Positions 55,494 through 64,000 of a stretch of 64,000 nt of DNA are shown here, piece by piece (position 1 is the first letter of the stretch; each line of letters begins with the position of its first letter). The stretch comes from Rhizomys pruinosus (taxonomy: Eukaryota; Chordata; Mammalia; Rodentia; Spalacidae): positions 2,351,169 through 2,415,168 of the forward strand of contig VZQC01013302.1 of assembly GCA_009823505.1 (NCBI GenBank), written 5' to 3'. Both the position numbers and the translations under genes were made by a program. The notes under the pieces were generated by a model that saw only the letters and a list, made by a program, of their open reading frames with translations, searched no databases and was not told the DNA's origin.

Positions 55494-58400
55494 ACACACA
55501 CACACATCTTGAATATGCTACTTAATGAAAAATAAATTACATAGGGAAATCTCATATTATGCTTTTTCTCTGTTAAGCCATTTTCTCTTTGCCCCAATTC
55601 AGCATTTCCAATGTCATTAACATGACCGCTTTAAATGATGGCTGACTCTGATTTGAGGGAGAGGAAAAAAAGAATGTTTTCTAATACTGATTTCAGCCTT
55701 GTCAATCAGCTAGTGCCAATTTAAGAGTTCTAATATGGAGAAACAAGGCTACCTACAAAGGAGGAGACATTTTATCTTGAGCTGTATTTTGTTTATCACA
55801 AGAGCCGAAGTGATTTTTTTTTATTAACTTACCTTTTATATTGTAAAATGCATTCATAACCTTCACTGAAGAAGTATTCAGATAACTTGGTGTCTGTCTC
55901 CAAGTGATGCACTTCACTGCATTTTCTAACTGCATTATTGTTATTCCTTTTGTATCCTAACCTTTTACAAAGCTTAAATCACCACAGAAATTGACATAAA
56001 CATGAAACAAGGACATGTCATATGAAAACTCAGCACAGGGCAGGTTGCTTAAAGAGTTCAGGTCAACAGAGGTGAAGATTCTAATTACTGGCATTCAAAT
56101 GGCAAGGCATCATAGAAACCATGAGAAATACAAGAACATTTCTTCTAAGAAAAATCACCAGGTGGACCATTGAATGATGTAAGCTGAGTTCATATTTCTA
56201 TACAATAGTATTGGGTAATCTCAGCAATTTGTTAATACATTAAACTAAGTCACTACCAGAGCATTTAATACAACTTTCTCCTTAAAATTCTTACAGAAAT
56301 ATTAGTGTCATTCAACTAGCTAGACACAATACAGTGATTACCCTTTCTGAAACCTGTATTGTGTGGACAATTAGGGTGAGATGCAATTTTGTCTTGAGAG
56401 TGTGGGCTTCAACCTGTGCTAACTACACAGCTCCTATGTAGACATAGGGACTAGCCCCAAATGAGGCCCATCTGGGGCAGAGTCCACAGCACACTTGAGC
56501 TGGGAAGGAAATTGGGATGTCAATTAGCAAATCCACCCCATCGCTTCCACACATATACAGAACTCCTATGCACAGCCCAGTATGATGTGGTGTAGACTAT
56601 GACCCAAGAGGAAGTCCTCTCTCTGTACTTTCTCCCCATATGTCCAGTAGGGTCAATCACCAGAACAAATGAGAATTGTGGAGAGGCCCCAACTCCTTTT
56701 GGAATACTTCAAAGGCATAATTTCTTTCTTTTTCTCTAAAGCAAATTTCTGGGTAGTAGCATTCAGTATAAGCAAATAATCAGACCAAAGACTATTCTTC
56801 ATATTCAGAAATGTCCATGATATTGACTTCTTTTATTTATTGTCAAAATATCAAGTCAAATTTTCAAGTCTAAGAGACAAAGTCCACCATGATATCCGAC
56901 TTTTCCCCATTTCACTTTCCTAGTGTGATCTTTCTCATCCGTCACTGCCATACACCACAAAGGCAAGGGCGGTATTTATCCTCTGTTTACTGTAACATAC
57001 CCCCTCATCTAACCCAACAATGAAGCTCAGCTAAAATAATACTCATAATATATATTCCAACAATATTTCTAGAAGCAGAAGACATAACAGTCCTTGGAAA
57101 ATGTATGTTTCTTAGCCATAAATTTTTATTTTTATTTATTTATTTTTTAGCCCCAAATTAAAAAAAAAACCTGACTTCTGCCAATTAAGAACAGACAGAG
57201 GCACAATCTCAGCATGTCCCTTCTACGAGTCAGCATGAATTTTACTAGGAAAAGGTAGCCATCTGTCTGCCTATAGGAAGAATGAAGTTAAGAAAGATCA
57301 TAGTCTATTAAGAAAGATTATCTTTCTCCTACAAGACTTAGAAGCTTTGTTATATTATGTGGAAATAATGTAAATCATCCCAGCTCTCATGATAGAAAAA
57401 AACGATTGGGTAAATCATTGGGCACTGGTTTAAGCATGCCTGACCCATCCTTTTCACTTTTTGGAAGACTAAATGCCATCTCATTCTATTTACTCAGAAT
57501 TAAAAAGCCTTGGGTCAGAAATCTCTGGTTTTGGCTGTCTCAGAGAACCAGCATTTATCTACCAAACATACAGCCTTCTCTCTTGTGAATCCAATTACTG
57601 TTGAATTGGCTTTTCTCTCTTTCCTTTTTGATATGACTTGACACTTTCAAATATTGCAAAGGGATTTCTCCTAGGCCAGCTCCATATTTAATTATCCTGT
57701 CCATCCTAATGAGCTATTTGAATCAACAACTAGTAGCCCAAACCCCAGGAGAGGATTTTAACACAGTGTTTGAAGACACTGTCAAGTCCACCTTTGAAGC
57801 TGTCTCCTCTAATTACTAGAAATTTACTGCAGGTTTCAGATACAATCACTATGGGTGATAGAACGCATTACACAGCAAGTTCACCTCATGGTCAGTAGTC
57901 ATGGCAACACCAGAGGATAAATCTTAAAATAAAGAATAATTTCCAAGGGCAAGAGTTTGCATCTTGCTGCCAGATGTTTACAATTTCATTTTTGAAATAA
58001 ACATGTTATTTGGGAATTGAAAGGCTTTAAAAATCTATTTTAAAGGTACAGTATTTTTTTTAAGTTCAATGTGAAAATCTTCATGATGTTTTCTAAATAG
58101 CACCATATGCTGCACTTCCCTTACAGCATTTTGGATGCTTTTTGAAATTTCTCATTTAAGAATTAAATAGAATTTTTTTCTAATTCATTCACAAAATCAA
58201 TTAATATTCACCTTGCTAGATGCTGAAAATTCAAAGATAATATCCCCTGGCTGACTTTGCATATAGAATAACTTTTCTGCATTTGCAAATTTGGGAAATA
58301 CTGATGTTTGCTATTCATATGATGAATCCGTAAAAATCACAAATACTTAACTGAGAGACAAAACAGAGAGAAATCACCTTTCTTTCTCTATGATACAGGT

Positions 58401-58946
58401 AGAATAGGATGCTTGGTAAGTTAAATTTTATATTTTTTAATTTGTAAACATTTTGGTTAAAAGCTATGATGGCTGGGGACTATGTTACAAAAGTTTTTGA
58501 GACCACTTTCCAAGGTTAAAAAATAAGATAAAATTTTTGTCTAGCATAAAGGTCAAAAATCGCGTATTTGTGCTTTTTAAGTTTCCCTCAACCCCATCCA
58601 ATTTACCACTGTATACTTATCCCCATTTTCCTGTCGAGTGTTTTTGAACCATTTCAGGGTAAGTTATTAAACATATCTCCAAAGTTTCAAGTTAAAGATG
58701 AATAAAGTAGAATCCTTTTCTTCTGGGAATTATTTGGTCAAGTGGGAAAAACAACAGTCTCATCAGTAATCATAAGACAACACAAGACACAAGACTGTAC
58801 ATGCGGGTGCAGAGCACAGAGTCAGACTGGAGGGGAGAATGGCCCTATGTGGGTATGTGTGTTAGGAACAGGGCATTTGAAGGGCTACAAGGAAGTCTTC
58901 AGACAGAAGGTTACTTCCAGCAGGCATCTATATAAGTAGATAGGAA
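54729..58946. other. Long unique AT-rich stretch
   Basis: In 4.2 kb I recognise only a (CA)n array (55465-55506) and a doubtful antisense MIR trace at 55185-55260 ('cttacctcacagatgaaata'). Open frames such as 54830-55114 (94 codons) and 57406-57588 have no recognisable domain. Confidence 0.45.
55465..55506. repeat. (CA)n microsatellite
   Basis: A CA array with one TA interruption. Confidence 0.96.
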
Positions 58947-59002
58947 TGTAGAGCTGGGAGTGTAGTTCAGTGGTACAGCACATGCTTGGCAGGCATGCTT
59001 AC
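58947..59002 (+). repeat. ID-like SINE head
   Basis: 'gagctgggagtgtagttcag' followed by 'tggtacagcacatgcttggc' matches the tRNA-Ala-like ID/B4 head (A box and 'agagc.cttgcc' region). The B box and A tail are not clear. Confidence 0.6.
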
Positions 59003-59567
59003 AGGCCAATCCAATAGAGGAAATTCTGCAATTAAGTTTCCCTCTTCCCAGGAGTGTCAAGCTGACAACGGAAGCTATCCAGCATCAGTTCTATTCATAA
59101 AGTTTATAATTTCCATCAATCATTTTGTTAATTCACTCCATATGAAAAATTTCCCTTTTCCCCTCATAGAACTTGATTATTATTTCCTTTACGTGAATTA
59201 GAAGCTATGAATTTTGATATGCTTTTATCTCTCAACAGATTCTGAACATGTCAATTTCAACAAATAACTGGTATTTACACTTTATTTTCCTTGGTATATT
59301 GTCAAGTGTTTTCTGCTGCTTGACAGGTAAACAACATTTATTGAATCGAGTGCTGAATGTTTATACCCAGGAGCAGCATTCTCAGCTTCAGAGTTAAAAT
59401 TCCATGATCATGTAGCAAAACTTGGTGAGTTTTATAAATTCTAATAAAAATATTTAAATATTATAAAACCTACAACATATCTTTCTTCCTGATGTTTCTG
59501 TATGTTAGTCACTTAGCTAATATATGCTCAAGATTTGAACATTTGTTAGAAAAGGAAACTCATACCA
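59003..59567. other. Unique DNA
   Basis: No gene or repeat family is recognised. Confidence 0.45.
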
Positions 59568-59749
59568 TGTATATTAGTCACTTTTCTGTTGCTGCGATAA
59601 AACCACCATGACCAAGGGAACTTACATAAAAGGAAGAGTTTGAGCTTATGATTGATGGTTCTAGGGAATTAGAGTCCATTGTGCTGGGGAGGCATGGTGG
59701 CAGGAGATGGGGCAGAAAGCCAAGATTCATATATTCAAGTGGGCACAAG

Positions 59750-59752
<3 letters not shown>

Positions 59753-59791
<39 letters not shown>
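59753..59791. repeat. (GA)n microsatellite inside ORR1
   Basis: A GA array lies where the ORR1 antisense normally has a short 'gagagagc' stretch. Frames across it on both strands are low-complexity artefacts. Confidence 0.93.
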
Positions 59792-59792
<1 letters not shown>

Positions 59793-59825
59793 AACTGGAG
59801 ACTGGGAAAGTTTTTTGAACTTTCT

Positions 59826-59890
59826 TTTTTTTTAAAGCCAATCTTTGTTGAAGCTTTGTACATTTCATACAAAATTCCCAATCAAGTGGC
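59826..59890 (-). mobile_element. Very short L1 3' end insertion in ORR1
   Basis: On the minus strand it is about 55 bases of L1 3' end ('ttgtatgaaatgtacaaagc' and 'ttggcttt') with an A run. The same terminal sequence occurs at 21266-21310 and 21917-21958. ttttttgaactttct flanks it exactly at 59811-59825 and 59891-59905. It is extreme 5' truncation during L1 retrotransposition. Confidence 0.88.
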
Positions 59891-60096
59891 TTTTTTGAAC
59901 TTTCTAAGCCCACCACCAATGACGTACTTCCCAGTGATGTATTTCTTCTGGCATGGCCATACCTTCTAAGATCTCCCAAAACAGTGCCACCATCTGGGGA
60001 CAAAATGTCTGAATACTTGAAGCCTATGGGGGGACATTCTCATTCAAACCACCACATTCCACACTCAAATGACAGAACAAATGACAGAAAGTTGAC

Positions 60097-60600
60097 ATTG
60101 GATCTTAGCAATAGTAAGTCCCATCTAGTCAACCACTTTCCAGACTTGAAACTCTTCACAGACCCAGAACCCATTGAATGAAGGGGTGGCTGGGTTCTGA
60201 TGAGGAAGGACCTTGTCACAATACCAAAGAGTTATGCTGTTGCCTTCCTCCTGTCCTTCCCCAGAGGGATCTGAGGCCTTTTTCTAGGGTAACTGTACAC
60301 TGGGGAAAAGGAAATAATCAACTTTTTGAGGACTATTGGATACTGGTTCTGAGTTGACACTGATCCCATAAGATTCTAAAAAGCATTGTGGCCCTCCGGT
60401 TCAAGTAGGGGCCTATGGAAATCAGGTGATAAATGGAGTTTTGGCTGAAGTCTGACTCACAGTGGGCCCAGTGGGACCCAGAACTCATCCTGTGGTTAAT
60501 GTCCCAGTCTCAGAATGTATAACTGGGACAGATATAATTAGAAATTGGCAGTATCCCCACATTGGTTCCCAGACCTGTGGAGTGAGGGCTACTATGGTTG
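60097..60600 (+). pseudogene. ERV-L-type endogenous retrovirus: gag end and protease region
   Basis: An aspartic protease active site is visible as LLDTGSELT (60333-60359, catalytic Asp codon 60339-60341), the retroviral LDTG form. Neighbouring sequence and the downstream pol match the ERV-L (class III) layout. Stops follow within a few dozen codons, so no protease could be made. Neither a 5' LTR nor most of gag is present: the sequence begins about 40 bases after the ORR1 LTR at 59568-60056, which belongs to a different family. This is an old host-genome copy. Confidence 0.82.
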
Positions 60601-61396
60601 GAAAGGCCAAATGGAAACTATTGGTGTTGCCTGTACCAGGGAAATAGTGAACCAAAACCATTATCCTATCCCTGGAGGGACTGCAGAAATTAGTGCCACC
60701 ATCAAGGATTTGAAAGATGCAGGGGTGGTGATCCCTACCACGTCTCCCTTTAACTCTACTCTTTGGCCTGTGCAAAAGACAGATGGATCATGGAGAATAA
60801 CAGTTGACTATTGAAAACTCAATCAAGTAGTGATGCCAATTTCAGCTGCTGTACCAGAGCAAATTAATCTGTCTCCTGGTACCTGGTATGCAGCTATTGA
60901 TCAGGCAAATGCTTTCTTCTCAATACTGGTTCATAAGGACCACCAGAAGCAATTTGCTTTCAGCTGGCAAGGCCAACAATATACCTTTATTGTCCTACCT
61001 CAAGGGTATGTTAATTCTCCAGCCCTGTTGATAAATTTAGTTGGAAGGGATCTCAATAGCCTGACTCTTCTACAAGATATCACACTGGTCCACTATATTG
61101 ATGTTGTTATGCTGATTGGATCCAGTGAACAGGAGGTAGCAGCTAGTCTGGACTTGTTGGTAAAGCATATGCACATGAGAGGATGGGAAATAAATCCAAC
61201 TAAAACTCAAGGCCCTTCTATCTCGGTGAAGTATCTAGGAGTTCAGTGATGTGGAGCATGCAGAGACATTCCTTCTAAGGTGAAAACTAAGTTGTTGCAT
61301 CTGGCCCCTTCTTCCACCAAGAAAGAAGCACAATGCTTAGTGGGCCTTTTTGGATTCTGGAGGCAGTACATTCCTCATCTGGGTATGTTACTATGA
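60601..61396 (+). pseudogene. pol: ERV-L reverse-transcriptase region, defective
   Basis: One reading frame carries RT from the NHYPIPGG start through VIPTTSPFNSTLWPVQK, GSWRITVDY, AIDQANAFFSI and LPQGYVNSPAL to the palm motif. Nonsense codons interrupt it at 60812-60814, 61247-61249 and 61394-61396. At least the first two look like Trp codons changed to TGA (before KLNQ, and before CGAC). The palm motif reads YIDV at 61094-61105, so the second catalytic Asp expected from the RT YxDD motif is Val. No functional enzyme is possible. Confidence 0.93.
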
Positions 61397-62330
61397 CCCA
61401 TATATCAGGTGACTCGGAAGGCAGCAAACTTTGAGTGGGGCTTGGAACAGGAAAAGGCTCTTTAACAGGTCCAGGCTCCAGTGCAGGCTGCTCTGGCCCC
61501 TTGGGCCATATGATCCAGCAGACCCAATGGTGCTTGAGGTATCAGTGGCAGATAGAGATGCTGTCTGGAATCTGTGGCAGGCCCCCATAGGGGAATCACA
61601 GCAGAGGCCCTTGGGATTTTAGAGTAAGGCTCTACCTTCACCTGCAAACAACTATTCTCCTTTTGAGAGACAGCTCTTAGCCTGCTATTGGGCCTTAGTG
61701 GAAACTGAACATTTGACAATGGGCCACCAAGTCACCATGCTACCTGAGCTGCCCATCATGAGCTGGGTGTTATCTGACCCACCAGACCTTAAAGTAGGAT
61801 GTGTGCAGCAACAGTCCATTATCAAATGGAAGTGGTACATATGTGGCAGGGCCCAGGCAGGCCCTGAGGGCACAAACAAGCTACATGAAGAAGTTGCCCA
61901 AATGCCTATGTTCCCACTCCTGTTACAATACCACCCATGCTCAAGCATGTACCTGTGGCTTCATGGGGTTTGGCCTATCATCAATTGACTGAGGAAAAGC
62001 AGACTAGAGCTTAGTTTACTGAGGGCTCTGTATGCTATGCAGGCACCACCCAGAGGTGGACAGCTGCAGTATTACAGTCAATTTCTGAAAACAACCCAGA
62101 AGGACACTGGTGAAGGAAAGTCTTCACAGTGGGCAGAACTTCGGGCAGTGCAGATGGTTGTTCATTTTGCCTGGAATGATGATTGGCCAGAGGTTTGATC
62201 ATGATTCATGGGCTGTAGCCAATAGTTTGGCCAACGGTCAGGGACTTGGAAGAAGCATGACTGGAAAATTGGTGAGAAAGACATTTGGGGAAGAAGTATG
62301 TGAATAGATCTCTCTGAATGGGCAAAGGAT
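61397..62330 (+). pseudogene. pol: ERV-L tether/RNase H region, defective
   Basis: The connection and RNase H parts follow RT. There is a stop at 61463-61465, a shift of frame near 61495, a stop at 61620-61622, a further shift near 61915-61980 and a stop at 62012-62014. The RNase H start motif reads TEGS (62018-62029), where the family has catalytic Asp (TDGS). The later DSWAVAN segment (62203 onward) keeps its Asp in another frame. Similarity to ERV-L pol is continuous at the protein level despite these breaks. Confidence 0.88.
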
Positions 62331-63290
62331 GTGAAGATACTTCTGTCTCATATAGATGCTCATCAAATGGTGGTTTCAGCAGAGGATGAGTTCAATAATC
62401 AAGTATATTAGATGACTTGATCTGTAGATAGTCAGCCTCTCTCTCCAGCTATCCCTGTTGTTGCTCAATGAGCCCATGAACAAAGTGGTCATGGTGGCAG
62501 AGATGGAGGTTATGCATGGGCTTGACGCCATGGACTTCCACTCACCAAGGCTGATCTGGCTACAGCTGCTGTTGAGTTGACCAGATTTGCCAACAGCAGA
62601 GACCAACATTGAGCCCCCGATATGGTGCTATTCCCCGGGGTGACCAGCCAGCAACCTGGTGGCAGGTTGACTACATTGGACCACTTCCATCATGGAGGGG
62701 ACAGAGCTTTGTCCTTACAGGAATAGATACTTATTCTGGTTATGGATTTGCCTTTCCCTGCATGTAATGTTTCTGTCAAAACTATCCAAGGACTTATAGA
62801 ATTCCTTATCCACCATCATGGTATTCCTCACAGCATTGCTTCTTACCAAGGAACTCACTTCACAGCCAAAGAAGTGCAACAGTGGGCCCATGGTCATGGT
62901 ATCCACTGGTCTTACCATGTTCCCCATCACCCAAAAGCAGCTGGCTTGATAGAACGATGGAATGGCCTCTTGAAGACACAGTTACAGTGCAAGTTAGGTA
63001 ACAATACCCTGGAGGGCTGGGGCAAGGTTCTCCAGCAGCAGTATATGCCTTGAATCAATGTCCAATATATGGTACTGTTTCTCCTATAGCCAGAATTCAC
63101 AGGTCCAGGCACCAAGGGGTGGAAGTGGGAATGATTCCACTCACTATCACCGCTAGTGACCCAATAGGAAAACTTCTGCTTCTTGTACCCAAGACCTTGT
63201 GCTCTGCTGACCTAGAAGTTTTGGTTCCAAAGGAGGGGGGACAGTGCTTTTGCCAGGAGACTCAGCAAACATTCCATTGAACTGGAAGCT
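62331..63290 (+). pseudogene. pol: ERV-L integrase region, defective
   Basis: The His pair of the zinc-binding domain is present (AHEQSGHGG, 62472-62498), but the Cys pair is blurred by indels near 62570-62600. The catalytic core shows the first Asp (VDYIGPLP, codon 62669-62671). After a frame change near 62755 it shows SIASYQG, where the second catalytic Asp position is Tyr (62844-62846), then GLIERWN with the Glu (62952-62954). The spacing of 35 residues matches D,D(35)E. The C-terminal part continues in another frame (63050-63280). Confidence 0.92.
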
Positions 63291-63480
63291 AAGACTCCCC
63301 CCTGATCGCTTTGGAATTCTATTGCCCTGAAGCTAACAGGCTAAGAAAGGAATAACAGTATTAGAAGGAGTGATTGATCCAGACTACCATGGAGAAATTG
63401 GACTTTTTCTCCCTGGTAGGGAGGATATAAGGAAGATTACATCTGGAAGGCAGGAGATTCTGTAGGGCCCCTTTTGGGGG
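63291..63480 (+). pseudogene. ERV-L dUTPase-like segment after integrase, truncated
   Basis: Downstream of integrase, sequence in several frames shows PPDRFGILLP and then GVIDPDYHGEIGLFL (63367-63411). This resembles the conserved dUTPase motif around G-V-I-D-x-D-Y-x-G. A dUTPase 3' of integrase is a known mark of ERV-L elements. Stops at the first motif and after EIL, plus the absence of the remaining domain, make it non-functional. No env and no 3' LTR are seen. Confidence 0.75.
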
Positions 63481-63602
63481 CCTCCCTCCAACCTCCTCCA
63501 TTTATACTCTTAGTCCCTTCCTGGCATGCAACTAGGGACAGCTGGTTGGTTGGGAAATGTGGCTGACTCTCCCTGCCCCTCCTTTCTTATGGAGCATTAA
63601 GA

Positions 63603-63644
<42 letters not shown>
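63603..63644. repeat. (TA)n microsatellite
   Basis: About 20 TA units lie shortly after the last ERV-L-like sequence. Confidence 0.97.
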
Positions 63645-63646
<2 letters not shown>

Positions 63647-64000
63647 ACCTCAAATTTTCCTAAAAATTTATTTTGACTCTTTACTTTGAAGACCAAAATG
63701 GAAAAGAAAGAGCTTTCCAGCTGTCAGGTTGAGTGCGTACTTTTCATTACAGTGAAGGCATCTTTCAAGCTTGTGAAACTGGGTTTTAGACTAAGAAAAC
63801 CCTGTCCTCTCCCTCCCAGTCTCAGTCTTCTACTTGATAGCTTCTTGGACAAAGGGCCTATAGTCCTCCCTTGTATTACTATACTAAAGAAGTATAATAA
63901 ATACTAATAATTAATACTCATAATTATCATATGAATTGTTTTATACTAATTATTATTGCTAAGTCGCCATCCTGTTTCAGAAACTCTTTGATGTCAGTGG
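63645..64000. other. Unique DNA to window end
   Basis: No gene or repeat family is recognised. The 73-codon frame at 63686-63907 has no recognisable domain. Confidence 0.4.

Larger units (their letters stand above)
59568..60056 (-). mobile_element. ORR1 solo LTR with nested L1 tail
   Basis: Reverse ORR1 landmarks are 'ttagtcacttttctgttgct', 'accaccaatgacgtacttcc' and 'acattctcattcaaaccacc'. The ends are TG/CA, with near-matching flanks tacca (59563-59567) and ttcca (60057-60061). A GA array (59753-59791) has expanded inside it, and a 65-bp L1 tail is inserted at 59826-59890. Confidence 0.88.

Noticed and set aside
60097..63480. A recently active or intact provirus
   Set aside because: Multiple nonsense codons, at least three frame changes, lost catalytic residues and no own LTRs rule this out.
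1..64000. CRISPR arrays, operons, prophage or other prokaryotic systems
   Set aside because: Spaced direct repeats, ribosome binding sites and dense coding are absent. SINE, L1 and LTR content shows a rodent nuclear genome.

Overview
The window is nuclear DNA from a muroid-type rodent. It holds B1, B2 and B3 SINEs, an ID/B4-like SINE, rodent L1 3' tails, MaLR (ORR1/MT-type) solo LTRs and older mammalian MIR and L2-like relics. The B1 and B2 copies differ from the house-mouse consensus as I know it (for example B1 with 'cagctgtcctggaactc' and B2 with 'cacccgtgtcgtgcaatgcc'), so I do not name a species. I find no intact protein-coding gene, tRNA, rRNA, CRISPR array or bacterial-type operon. It reads as an AT-rich intergenic or intronic stretch, and most long open frames lie inside repeats or low-complexity tracts.

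Layout. 1-13 kb: scattered SINEs, two MaLR LTR pairs (7.4-7.9 kb and 10.0-10.8 kb), a compound CCTT/CCT microsatellite at 6.2 kb and an 800-bp purine-rich degenerate repeat at 11.1-11.9 kb. 13-22 kb: L1 3' tails in both orientations, including two copies of one tail 640 bp apart, plus young B2 copies with target-site duplications. 22-30 kb: mostly unique DNA with two foldback structures (23.17-23.21 kb and 24.45-24.62 kb). 30-42 kb: minus-strand L1 ends, long unrecognised stretches, and LTR insertions inside older MIR elements. One of these, at 35.9 kb, is an ORR1 piece with a poly(A) tail and a 15-bp target duplication.

42-47 kb: an ORR1 solo LTR with an exact 5-bp duplication and a nested B2, then an L1 3' UTR that is the inverted relative of the one at 14 kb. 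47-54.5 kb: a decayed plus-strand L1 with promoter-like repeats, ORF2 remnants and several L1 3' UTR blocks. 54.7-59.5 kb: mostly unique DNA. 59.6-63.5 kb: a minus-strand ORR1 LTR, then a defective ERV-L-type (class III) endogenous retrovirus fragment with protease, reverse transcriptase, RNase H, integrase and a dUTPase-like segment. It carries nonsense codons, frameshifts and replaced catalytic residues.

No genes act together here. What can be read is insertion history: LTRs into MIRs, B2 into B1, B2 into ORR1, B1 into L1, and an L1 tail into ORR1. Repeat calls rest on recognising family consensus features by eye. Boundaries are good to a few bases where target duplications are quoted and to roughly 10-50 bases elsewhere.
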